Source: Streptomyces sp. NBC_00271 (GTDB lineage Bacteria > Actinomycetota > Actinomycetes > Streptomycetales > Streptomycetaceae). From it: 64,000 nt of DNA. The notes below the pieces were generated by a model, which saw only the letters and a program-made list of their open reading frames with translations, did not search any database and had not been told where the DNA came from. The position numbers and the translations under genes are program-made. Of this stretch, positions 57,122 through 64,000 are shown in pieces (within the stretch, counting starts at the first letter, position 1; the number at the start of each line of letters is the position of its first letter). The stretch lies in NCBI RefSeq assembly GCF_036178845.1, contig NZ_CP108070.1:4650001-4714000 (forward strand), in the 5' to 3' direction.

Positions 57122-58054
57122 ATGACCGTCCAGGACATCCGCTCCTTCAACCGCTTCTACACGAACGTCATCGGGGCCCTCGACTACGGCCGCCACCTCT
57201 ACGCCCCCTACACCCTCACCGAGTCCCGTGTGCTGTACGAGCTCGCCCACTCCCCCCGCACCGACGCAGCCGACCTCCGCGGCGAACTGTCCCTGGACGC
57301 CGGTTACCTGAGCCGCATCCTGAACAAGTTCGAGCAGGACGGCCTGATCGAGCGGACGCCCTCGGCGCGGGATCCGCGGCGGCGCCGCATCACGCTCACG
57401 GCACAGGGCAGGCAGACAGCGGCCCTGCTGGACGAGCGCTCACGGGAATCGGTGGGGGCGCTGCTGGCGACCGTGCCGGCCGACGACCGCCCCCGGCTCG
57501 CCGAGGCGATGCTGACCGTGCGCACGCTGCTCTCCTCCGGGCGCCCACCCCGCCGCGAGGACGTCGTCCTGCGCGACCCCGGGCCCGGCGACCTCGGCTG
57601 GATCGTGCAGCGCAACGCCGCGCTGTACGCCGCCGAGTACGGCTGGAACGCCGACTACGAGGGCCTGGTCGCCCGGATCGTGGCGGACTTCGCCGAGGAC
57701 CACGATCCGCACCTGGAGCGGGTGTGGATCGCCGAACTGGACGGCCGACCGGTGGGCTGCGTGATGTGCGTACGCGACGACGCGCCCGGGACCGCCCGCC
57801 TGCGCCTCCTCCTCGTCGAGCCCGACGCGCGCAGGCTGCGCATCGGCGACCGGCTGGTCGAGGCCGTCGTCGACTTCGCGCGGGACGGTGGCTACCGGGA
57901 CCTGGTCCTGTGGACCAACGACGTGCTCTCCGCCGCCCGTCGCATCTACCAGCGCCACGGTTTCGTCCTCGTCGCCGAGAAACCGCACCGCTCGTTCGGA
58001 GCGGACCTGTTGGGCCAGGACTGGCGGTTGGATCTGCACGGCGCTCACGAGTGA
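57122..58054 (+). CDS. MarR-type regulator fused to a GNAT acetyltransferase
   Basis: A 310-residue fusion. Residues about 1-140 are a MarR winged helix (RVLYELAHSPRTDAADLRGE, LDAGYLSRILNKFEQDGLIE, PRRRRITLTAQGR). Residues about 155-310 are a GNAT acetyltransferase with the acetyl-CoA loop around DARRLRIGDRLVEAVVDFAR and the closing YQRHGFVLVAEK. Such MarR-GNAT fusions are widespread; the target of acetylation is unknown. ATG 57122 is chosen over GTG 57116, though either is possible. It converges with the caspase gene, whose stop is 4 bp away. Confidence 0.9.
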   Translation: MTVQDIRSFNRFYTNVIGALDYGRHLYAPYTLTESRVLYELAHSPRTDAADLRGELSLDAGYLSRILNKFEQDGLIERTPSARDPRRRRITLTAQGRQTAALLDERSRESVGALLATVPADDRPRLAEAMLTVRTLLSSGRPPRREDVVLRDPGPGDLGWIVQRNAALYAAEYGWNADYEGLVARIVADFAEDHDPHLERVWIAELDGRPVGCVMCVRDDAPGTARLRLLLVEPDARRLRIGDRLVEAVVDFARDGGYRDLVLWTNDVLSAARRIYQRHGFVLVAEKPHRSFGADLLGQDWRLDLHGAHE

Positions 58055-58058
58055 CCGG

Positions 58059-60227
58059 TCACGCTTGCACCGCCTTCCAGGCGCCGCCGCTGAGCCGGTA
58101 GACGGTCACCGTCTGGGACACGGCGTCGCCGTTGGCGTCGAATCGGACCTTTCCCATCACTCCGTCGAAGTCGACGTTCTGGACCGCCGCCCGCAGGCTC
58201 TCGCGTTTCGCCGATGGCACGGTGTCGGAGGGGTCGACATGGAGGGATTTGAAGGCCTGGATCAGTGCCGAGGTCGCGTCGTAGGAATATCCGCCGTACG
58301 AGCTGTACGAAGAGTTGTAGCCCGCCGCCTTGTAGTCCTTGATGAAGGTCTCGGCCGAGGGGAGTGAGTCGGGAACGGCGCCGCCCATGGTGCAGATGTC
58401 TCCGTCGGCGCCGTCGCCGGCCACGGTCGCGTAGGTGTCCGAGAAGATGCCGTCCCCTCCCGCGAGCAGGACGCCGGAACTCGCGGCGTGGAGCTGCTTG
58501 CTCAGCGGACCCGCCGCGTCGTACAAACCTCCGTAGTACACGACGTCCGCGCCCGCGTTCACGGCCTGTGAGACCTGCGTCGAGAAGTCGCGCCGGCCGG
58601 CGTCCACGTGGCTCTCCCCCACGATGGCTCCACCCTCCTCACCGAACGCCTTTTTGAACGACTGGACCAGTGAGGCGCCGTAGGTCTGCTTGTCGTCGAT
58701 GACGAACGCCTTGCGGCGCTTGGACTTCACGTACAGGTACCTGGCGGCGGCGGGCGCCTGCGCCGTGTCATTGGCCACCGTACGGAAGTAGGTGTTGTAC
58801 GGCCTGGCGAACGTGCCCTGCTGCCAGCCGTCCCCCAAGGTGAGTGCCGGATCGGAGTTCGACGGCGAGATCTGGGTCAGGTGGGCGTCGTGGAACGTCT
58901 TCTGCATCGCTTGGGCCACGCTGGTGTTCAGGGGTCCCACCACTCCCACGACGCTGCGGTCGGCGACGAGCTCGGTGGCGTTCCGACGTCCCGAGGCAGG
59001 GTCGCCCTTGTCGTCCAGAGCCCTGACCTTGAAGGTGACGCCGGGGGCGACGTTGTCGGCGTTGGCCTTCTTGACCGCCAGATCGGCCGAGTCCCTGATG
59101 CCCCGGCCGAGACTGGCGAAGTCGCCACTCAGGGGAGCGCTCACGCCGATCGTGACCGTCAGGTTGCCCTTGGCCTTCGCGTCGGCGTCGGCGTCGGATC
59201 CGTCTCCGCCGATGAGGTTCAACGCCGCCGGGAGCGAGCCCAGTGCCGCGACGACCAGGGCGGATGCCATGACGACGGTCCGCCGGCGCCGACGGCCCGG
59301 TAACCGAACCCGCGGCCCCCGGGCCGACGAGTCCTCGTCCGACGGCTCCTCGTCCGACGGCTTCTCGGCCGGCGGCTTCTCGGCCGGCGGCTCCTCCGCC
59401 GAAGGCGAATCGACAGGCGGGGGATCGACCGACGCTTCCTCGGTCGCCGACGTCACCGCATCCTCCGGCCCCGGCCCCGGCACGGGCGGCCGATGGCGGT
59501 TGCGGGCGACGGCGATCGCCCCCGCCGTGTTGCCGTTGCGCTGCTGCGGTGTCGGGCGCCCCTTCGCGACGAGGGCGTCGTACAGGTGGCGGTACAGCGT
59601 CGTCATGGTCAGCAGCGGCGGCGCTTCCGGAACCCCCTTTTCGAGGGCACCGATCAGCTCGCCGGTGAACGCCGTGTACGTCTCCCCCGGCGGTGCGAGC
59701 GCCGTCCGGGTCTCCGAGGTCGCGGTCAGCACGAACGTGCCGCCGATGTCCGACAGCCCGCCGAGTCCCGTGGCCGACATCGCGCCGTGCAGGGCGAGGC
59801 CGCTCCAGCAGCAGTCGAGGATCACGACCTTGCGGCGGGCCCGGACCTGGGGGCCCAGGAGCAGTTCACGGATGTCCTGATAGCGCAGGGCGGTGTAGAG
59901 GCGGCGTGGGTCGGTGCGGGGCAGCGCGAGATACAGCTCGTTCGACAGGTCGTGCACGAAGCCGTGCCCCGCGTAGTAGACGAGCAGGGTGTCCTCGGCC
60001 TCGTCGGCCAGGCGACCGGCCTCGCCGAGCGCCTGGTCCCGGTCGGGTTCCGCGAGCACGGACAGGTGACCGGCGTCCAGGCCCCACACGCTCCGGTCAC
60101 GCAACAGTTCGGCGAGCCGGTCGAGGTTGCGCGCGACCGCGGGCAGCGGTTCGAGATCCGGGTCGGTGAAGGAGTGGGCACCGATCAGCAGGGCCCGACT
60201 GCGGGCCGGATTCGAGAGTTCGGTCAT
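58059..60227 (-). CDS. Transmembrane caspase fused to a periplasmic-binding-protein sensor (EACC1-associated caspase)
   Basis: A 722-residue fusion. Residues 1-240 are a caspase-like (C14) peptidase: RALLIGAHSF start, YYAGHG with catalytic His88, and DCCWSG with catalytic Cys140. Both catalytic residues are intact. A low-complexity Pro/Glu/Ser linker (245-305) leads to a basic cluster (GRRRRR) and one transmembrane helix (about 317-338). Residues about 355-722 are a type I periplasmic-binding domain of the branched-chain amino-acid (LivJ) kind: IGVSAPLSGDFASLGRGIRD, GVVGPLNTSVAQAM, PSNSDPAL, YNTYFRTVANDTAQAPAAAR. The basic cluster puts the caspase inside and the sensor outside. It follows an EACC1 gene, as in the conflict systems described for multicellular bacteria. 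Confidence 0.93.
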   Translation of the reverse strand: MTELSNPARSRALLIGAHSFTDPDLEPLPAVARNLDRLAELLRDRSVWGLDAGHLSVLAEPDRDQALGEAGRLADEAEDTLLVYYAGHGFVHDLSNELYLALPRTDPRRLYTALRYQDIRELLLGPQVRARRKVVILDCCWSGLALHGAMSATGLGGLSDIGGTFVLTATSETRTALAPPGETYTAFTGELIGALEKGVPEAPPLLTMTTLYRHLYDALVAKGRPTPQQRNGNTAGAIAVARNRHRPPVPGPGPEDAVTSATEEASVDPPPVDSPSAEEPPAEKPPAEKPSDEEPSDEDSSARGPRVRLPGRRRRRTVVMASALVVAALGSLPAALNLIGGDGSDADADAKAKGNLTVTIGVSAPLSGDFASLGRGIRDSADLAVKKANADNVAPGVTFKVRALDDKGDPASGRRNATELVADRSVVGVVGPLNTSVAQAMQKTFHDAHLTQISPSNSDPALTLGDGWQQGTFARPYNTYFRTVANDTAQAPAAARYLYVKSKRRKAFVIDDKQTYGASLVQSFKKAFGEEGGAIVGESHVDAGRRDFSTQVSQAVNAGADVVYYGGLYDAAGPLSKQLHAASSGVLLAGGDGIFSDTYATVAGDGADGDICTMGGAVPDSLPSAETFIKDYKAAGYNSSYSSYGGYSYDATSALIQAFKSLHVDPSDTVPSAKRESLRAAVQNVDFDGVMGKVRFDANGDAVSQTVTVYRLSGGAWKAVQA

Positions 60228-60298
60228 GTCTCAGTCGTGATCCCGGTCGTGATCCCGGTCGTGGTTTCGGTCGTGGTTTCGGTCGTGGTTTCGGTCAT
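60224..60298 (-). CDS. 24-codon Thr-rich coupling ORF between EACC1 and caspase genes
   Basis: On the minus strand ATG 60298 overlaps the EACC1 stop (ATGA), and the frame ends at TGA 60224, which overlaps the caspase ATG 60227 (ATGA again). The 24-residue product reads MTETTTETTTETTTGI and continues in the same Thr/Gly/Ile pattern. It is encoded by 12-bp repeats, so copy-number changes never break the frame. It starts with the same codons (ATG ACC GAA) as the caspase. The caspase has no strong ribosome-binding site, so this ORF may relay ribosomes from EACC1 to the caspase. Whether the peptide matters is unknown. Confidence 0.55.
   Translation of the reverse strand: MTETTTETTTETTTGITTGITTET
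60234..60293 (-). repeat. 12-bp tandem repeats between EACC1 and caspase genes
   Basis: Five consecutive 12-bp units on the plus strand: two GTCGTGATCCCG (60234-60257) and three GTCGTGGTTTCG (60258-60293), with a partial sixth starting GTCATG. They fill the entire space between the two genes. Confidence 0.95.
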
Positions 60299-60687
60299 GT
60301 CCGGGGTCGGTCGAGCAGACCATGGTCCGGTACGTCGTCACCGGCCCCGGAGTCCGGCCCGGACAGCTGTCGCACCAACTGCTCGATGTGCCGCGGGTCG
60401 GCTCCGCTCACGATCACGGTGACACCGCGGTGCTCCACCCGTACCTCGGGCCCGTTCCCACGCGACTGACGCCAGTTGGCGACGGCGAGGAGCAGTCCGC
60501 CGAGGCCCACGGCGTTGCTGAGCACCACGTTGATCAGTTCCAGGCCGTCGCCCATCTTGCCCGGTCGTTCCTGACGGTCCCGCAGGGAAAGGCTCGCCCC
60601 CGCCGTGTCCGGATCCCGCATCAGCCAGCGCCGCAATGCGCGAAGCTGTCTTCCGTCGTCTTCGAGCACTTCGATATCAAGTCGCAT
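60295..60687 (-). CDS. EACC1 (effector-associated constant component 1) protein
   Basis: A 130-residue protein. It begins RLDIEVLEDDGRQLRALRRW, then LRDRQERPGKMGDGLELINV, one hydrophobic segment (LSNAVGLGGLLLAVANW, about 55-71) and a final beta-rich part RVEHRGVTVIVSGADPRHIE with QLVRQLSG. This layout matches EACC1, the small membrane-associated protein found next to caspase or trypsin effectors in NTP-dependent conflict systems. GGGGGGCAG precedes the ATG. It is the upstream gene of the pair and is coupled to the caspase through a 24-codon ORF. Its exact job is unknown; adaptor or restraint of the caspase is an inference. Confidence 0.85.
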   Translation of the reverse strand: MRLDIEVLEDDGRQLRALRRWLMRDPDTAGASLSLRDRQERPGKMGDGLELINVVLSNAVGLGGLLLAVANWRQSRGNGPEVRVEHRGVTVIVSGADPRHIEQLVRQLSGPDSGAGDDVPDHGLLDRPRT

Positions 60688-60844
60688 GCTGCCCCCCCGT
60701 ACGCCAGCGATTTCGGCATCTTAGCGACACAAGGGGCACGTCGTAGTGTTTGTGAAAAGGACCTCCTGAACCACCCACCACCGATTTTCCTTTCGACTCT
60801 CCTTTTGACCGACAACGGTCGACATCGGTACGCGAGTAGGGTCC

Positions 60845-61651
60845 ATGCACATGAAGCTGGCCTTCTCCACGCTCGGCGTACCCGGGCTCCCCATCCCCGA
60901 CGTCGTACGACTCGCCGCCGCGCACGGCTACCACGGGGTGGAGCTGCGCGCGCATCCCGAGGAGCCGGTGCACCCCGGGATCGGGGCGGCCGAGCGGGCC
61001 GAGGTGGTCGCCGCGTTCAAGACGGGCGGCATCGAGATCCTGGGCGTCGCGGGCTACCCGCGGGTGGCGGCGCCGGGCGACGACGACACCGTCGTCGCCG
61101 AGATCAAGGAGCTCCTCGACCTCGCCCACGACCTCGGCGCCCCGTTCGTACGCGTCTTCCCCGGCGCGAGTTCCGAGCAGAGCGTCGAGGAGGCGGACGC
61201 GACGGCGGCTCGGCGGCTCGGCACGGCCGCGGAGTACGCCGCCGACCTGGGCGTACGGATCCTGCTGGAGACCCATGACTCGCACCGCACCGGCGCGGAC
61301 GCGATCAGGATCCTGGGCCTGGTCGGCCACCACCACGTGGGCTCGCTGTGGGACGTCATGCACACCTGGCTCGGCGGCGAGGAGCCGGCGGAGACGTACG
61401 CGGCCCTGTGCACCTACCTCGGCTACCTCCAGGTCAAGGACATCGCCTCCGCCGAGGACACCACCCCGCTCCCCCTCGGCGCGGGCGTCCTGCCGCTCGC
61501 CGACTGTGTGGAACTCCTCTCCCGGGAGGGCTGGGACGGCTGGCTGTGCTGGGAGTACGAGAAGCGGTGGTACGAGGAGGCCGCGCCGCTTCCTGAGCTG
61601 CTGGGACCGGGTCAGGAGCACCTCGGACGCCTGCTGAACGACTCCGCCTAG
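60845..61651 (+). CDS. Sugar phosphate isomerase/epimerase (TIM-barrel)
   Basis: A 268-residue AP-endonuclease-2 fold protein: [59 protein letters not shown] (Glu/His ligands), [17 protein letters not shown] and a final [11 protein letters not shown] (closing Glu). It could be an isomerase or dehydratase of sugars or cyclitols. The start may be ATG 60845 or 60851; AGTAGGG sits upstream of both. It is divergent from EACC1 and appears monocistronic. The substrate is unknown. Confidence 0.85.
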   Translation: MHMKLAFSTLGVPGLPIPDVVRLAAAHGYHGVELRAHPEEPVHPGIGAAERAEVVAAFKTGGIEILGVAGYPRVAAPGDDDTVVAEIKELLDLAHDLGAPFVRVFPGASSEQSVEEADATAARRLGTAAEYAADLGVRILLETHDSHRTGADAIRILGLVGHHHVGSLWDVMHTWLGGEEPAETYAALCTYLGYLQVKDIASAEDTTPLPLGAGVLPLADCVELLSREGWDGWLCWEYEKRWYEEAAPLPELLGPGQEHLGRLLNDSA

Positions 61652-61734
61652 GGCCGGTTCCGGCGACACGCGCACCCGCCCGGGCGGGCGTCCAACGGCT
61701 CGCCGCCGCTTGCCGACGGGCTATCGTGGAGCGC

Positions 61735-62670
61735 ATGTCGGCACCGGAACTGATCCGTATCGTCTCCCGCGACTCACCCATGGCCCTGGCCCAAGTGGAG
61801 CGCGTCCGTGCCGAGTTGGGCGCGCTCCATCCGCACATCCGTACCGAGGTCGTGCCCGTGAAGACGACCGGTGACAAGTGGATGGGCGACCTGGCCAAGG
61901 TCGAGGGGAAGGGCGCGTTCACCAAGGAGGTCGACGCGGCGCTGCTGGCCGGTGAGGCCGATCTCGCGGTGCACTGCGTGAAGGACATCCCCGCGGACCG
62001 TCCCCTCCCGGCGGGGACGATGTTCGCCGCGTTCCTGGCACGGGACGACATCCGGGACGCTCTCGTGCACCCGGACGGGCTCACCCTGGACGAGCTGCCG
62101 CAGGGGACGCGGATCGGCACCTCGTCGGTACGGCGGAGCGCTCAGCTGGCCGCCTCGCACCCGCACGTGGAATGCGTGCCGTTCCGGGGGAACGCCAACC
62201 GGCGGCTGGAGAAGCTGGCGGCGGGCGAGGCGGACGCGCTGCTGCTGGCGGTGTCGGGGCTGGAGCGGATCGGCCGGGCGGACGTGATCACGGAGATCCT
62301 GTCGCCCGAGACGATGATGCCGCCGATCGGGGCGGGCATCCTGGCCCTCCAGTGCCGTGAGGGCGACACCGACGTGATCGAGACGATCAGCGACCTCGGC
62401 GACCCGAACACGCACCGCGAGGCCACGGCGGAGCGGATGTTCCTGCACGTCCTCCAGGGCCACTGCAACTCCCCGATCGCCGGTTTCGCGAAGGCCCACC
62501 GCAGTGGCGAGCTGTCCCTGCGTGCCTGCGTGTTCACCCCGGACGGCAAGACCGTACTGAACGCCCACGAGTGGGCGGGCCGCCTCGACGCCGCGACGCT
62601 CGGCACGTCGGTCGCCGTCGCCCTGCTGCGCCAGGGCGCCCGCGAACTGATCGACGGCATCCCCCACTGA
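61735..62670 (+). CDS. hemC: Hydroxymethylbilane synthase (porphobilinogen deaminase)
   Basis: A 311-residue enzyme that joins four porphobilinogens into hydroxymethylbilane. It starts [20 protein letters not shown], has the catalytic Asp in [25 protein letters not shown] and [11 protein letters not shown], and the dipyrromethane-cofactor Cys (residue 244) in [15 protein letters not shown] 61735 is used; an in-frame GTG three codons upstream is also possible. It is not in a haem operon, so it is probably a second hemC of the genome. That cannot be confirmed from the window alone. Confidence 0.92.
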   Translation: MSAPELIRIVSRDSPMALAQVERVRAELGALHPHIRTEVVPVKTTGDKWMGDLAKVEGKGAFTKEVDAALLAGEADLAVHCVKDIPADRPLPAGTMFAAFLARDDIRDALVHPDGLTLDELPQGTRIGTSSVRRSAQLAASHPHVECVPFRGNANRRLEKLAAGEADALLLAVSGLERIGRADVITEILSPETMMPPIGAGILALQCREGDTDVIETISDLGDPNTHREATAERMFLHVLQGHCNSPIAGFAKAHRSGELSLRACVFTPDGKTVLNAHEWAGRLDAATLGTSVAVALLRQGARELIDGIPH

Positions 62671-62682
62671 TCACCCCGCTGA

Positions 62683-63924
62683 TCACCCCAGCGGGCCAGC
62701 CCAGGCGGCGAAGGTCTCGTGGAAGGCGGGGAACGTCTTCCGTACGCAGCCGGGGTCGTCGAACGAGACGCCGCCCGGCGCGCGGAGTCCGGCCACCGCG
62801 AAGGACATGACGATGCGGTGGTCACCGTACGTCTTGATGTCCGCGCCCGGCACGAGCTGCGGACCGGGGTGGATCTCGATCCAGTCGGCCCCGGTCTCCA
62901 CCCGCACGCCCAGCCGCCGGAGGTTCTCCGCGCAGGCGTCCAGGCGGTCGCACTCCTTCACGCGTGTGTTGGCGACATCCTCGATGCGGACCGGGCCCGA
63001 GGCGAAGGGCGCGATCGCGGCCAGCGTCGGCATGGTGTCGGAGATGTCCCGCATGTTGACCGTGAGGCCGCGCAGTTCGCCGGTGCCCGCGACCGTCGTC
63101 CCGCCGGAGCCGACTTCCACCCGCGCCCCCATCCGCCGCAGTACGTCGACGAAGCCCAGGTCGCCCTGGAGCGCGCCGGTACCCAGGCCGGGGACCGTCA
63201 CCTCGCGGCCGGTCAGGGCGGCCGCGGCGAAGAAGTAGCTCGCGGTGGAGGCGTCGGGCTCGATGGCGTAGGTGGTGGCGCGGTAGCCGCCGGGCGAGAC
63301 CACGAACACCTCGCCCTCCCGGCGCACGGACGCGCCGAACGTCCGCATCATCGCGAGCGTGATCTCCACGTACGGCGCCGAGACCAGGTCCGTGACGGTG
63401 ATGCGCAGGCCCTTGCGGGTCAGCGGGCCGAGCAGCAGGAGGGCGGTCAGGTACTGGGAAGACTGGCCCGCGTCGAGCGTCACGTCACCGCCCTCCACGC
63501 CGGCCGCCGCGATCCGCAGCGGATGGTGGCCCTCCGCCTCGTCGTGCCGCAGGTCGACGCCGAGGTCGCGCAGGGCGCGGGTGAGCGGGAGCAGCGGGCG
63601 GCGGCGCATCTGCGGGGAGGCGTCGAAGCGGTAGGTGCCGTGTCCGGCGGCGGCGAGGGTCGGCAGGAAGCGGGCGGTGGTCGCGCCGTCGCGGCAGTAC
63701 ACGTCGGCGTCGGTGGCCGCCGGGCCCTGGGGGCGGCCGTCGATCTGCCAGGCGTGCGGGGTGCGGCCGACGCGGTAGCCGAGCCGGGTCAGGCCCTCCG
63801 TGAAACCTTCCGTGTCGTCCGACCGGAGCGGCCGTACGAGGGTCGTGACCCCGTCGGCCGCCGCCGCGAGGAAGAGCGCACGCGCGGTGATGGACTTGGA
63901 ACCGGGGATGTCGACGACGGCCAT
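62683..63924 (-). CDS. aroA: EPSP synthase-like protein (3-phosphoshikimate 1-carboxyvinyltransferase paralogue)
   Basis: A 413-residue enzyme of the EPSPS family, which joins phosphoenolpyruvate to shikimate-3-phosphate. It has PGSKSITARALFLAAA, but the usual Asn of PGSKSxTNRA is Ala, and the GNAGT motif reads RDGATTARFLP. The C-terminal DTMPTLAAIAPFASGP, ECDRLDA and TYGDHRIVMSFAVAGL are well conserved. It is therefore likely a paralogue, not the housekeeping AroA, perhaps with altered substrate. It converges with hemC, only 12 bp between stops. Confidence 0.85.
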   Translation of the reverse strand: MAVVDIPGSKSITARALFLAAAADGVTTLVRPLRSDDTEGFTEGLTRLGYRVGRTPHAWQIDGRPQGPAATDADVYCRDGATTARFLPTLAAAGHGTYRFDASPQMRRRPLLPLTRALRDLGVDLRHDEAEGHHPLRIAAAGVEGGDVTLDAGQSSQYLTALLLLGPLTRKGLRITVTDLVSAPYVEITLAMMRTFGASVRREGEVFVVSPGGYRATTYAIEPDASTASYFFAAAALTGREVTVPGLGTGALQGDLGFVDVLRRMGARVEVGSGGTTVAGTGELRGLTVNMRDISDTMPTLAAIAPFASGPVRIEDVANTRVKECDRLDACAENLRRLGVRVETGADWIEIHPGPQLVPGADIKTYGDHRIVMSFAVAGLRAPGGVSFDDPGCVRKTFPAFHETFAAWAGPLG

Positions 63925-64000
63925 GTCCTCATGCTGGCTCCCCGAACCGCTCAGGCGCGGGAACGTCCGCCAAATGGACCTGTCTGCGCGAGCCCGGTGT

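Noticed and set aside
57122..58054. MarR-GNAT fusion considered as part of the caspase module
   Set aside because: It is convergent, with only its 3' end adjacent. MarR-GNAT fusions are common without caspases.
60845..61651. TIM-barrel isomerase considered as part of the caspase/EACC1 system
   Set aside because: It is divergent, has its own start region and belongs to metabolic families. No domain links it to the conflict module.
61735..63924. hemC and aroA considered as a biosynthetic operon
   Set aside because: They are convergent, so they are not co-transcribed, and no other biosynthetic genes are in view.

Overview
The window is from a Streptomyces chromosome. GC is very high with strong third-position codon bias, so long antisense shadow ORFs are common. 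The gene content is diagnostic: chaplins, rodlins, a sporulation-type SsbB, LAXTG sorting signals, GTG/TTG starts and ATGA/GTGA-coupled operons.

Layout. 1-6.5 kb: the end of a membrane GTPase, ssbB, a thioester-domain cell-wall protein, then an ECF sigma factor and two related membrane proteins flanking a YcnI copper protein. 6.5-13.4 kb: an aerial-surface locus with VKOR, four chaplins (one long and sortase-anchored, with a 24-bp repeat array), two rodlins and a truncated rodlin-like remnant. 13.4-20.3 kb: a vWA lipoprotein, an ABC-2 permease with an S15 hydrolase/ABC-ATPase fusion, and an APC permease. 20.7-27.9 kb: inositol catabolism (iolC, aldolase, iolB, iolD, iolA) divergent from an iolE-like gene. 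28-35.4 kb: AraC regulator, small HTH protein, alcohol dehydrogenase, MMPL exporter with divergent TetR, PrsW. 35.4-38.2 kb: copper efflux (CsoR-type box, copZ, copA). 38.2-43.8 kb: an intergenic region with an sRNA-like structure, citA, recD2, an NmrA-like protein. 44-49.9 kb: ribose operon (lacI-type regulator, rbsA, an rbsC-rbsB fusion, rbsK, rbsD). 50.5-55 kb: a coupled three-gene sugar-oxidation cassette with its own LacI regulator. 55-64 kb: phospholipase C, MarR-GNAT fusion, a two-gene caspase/EACC1 module, a TIM-barrel isomerase, and convergent hemC and aroA paralogues.

The most unusual system is at 58059-60687 (minus strand). An EACC1 protein is followed by a protein that fuses a cytoplasmic caspase domain, one transmembrane helix and an extracellular type I periplasmic-binding domain. 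It reads as a ligand-sensing transmembrane caspase. The two genes are joined by a 24-codon ORF made of 12-bp tandem repeats, which overlaps both neighbours by ATGA. All statements come from reading the sequence; no database search was run.
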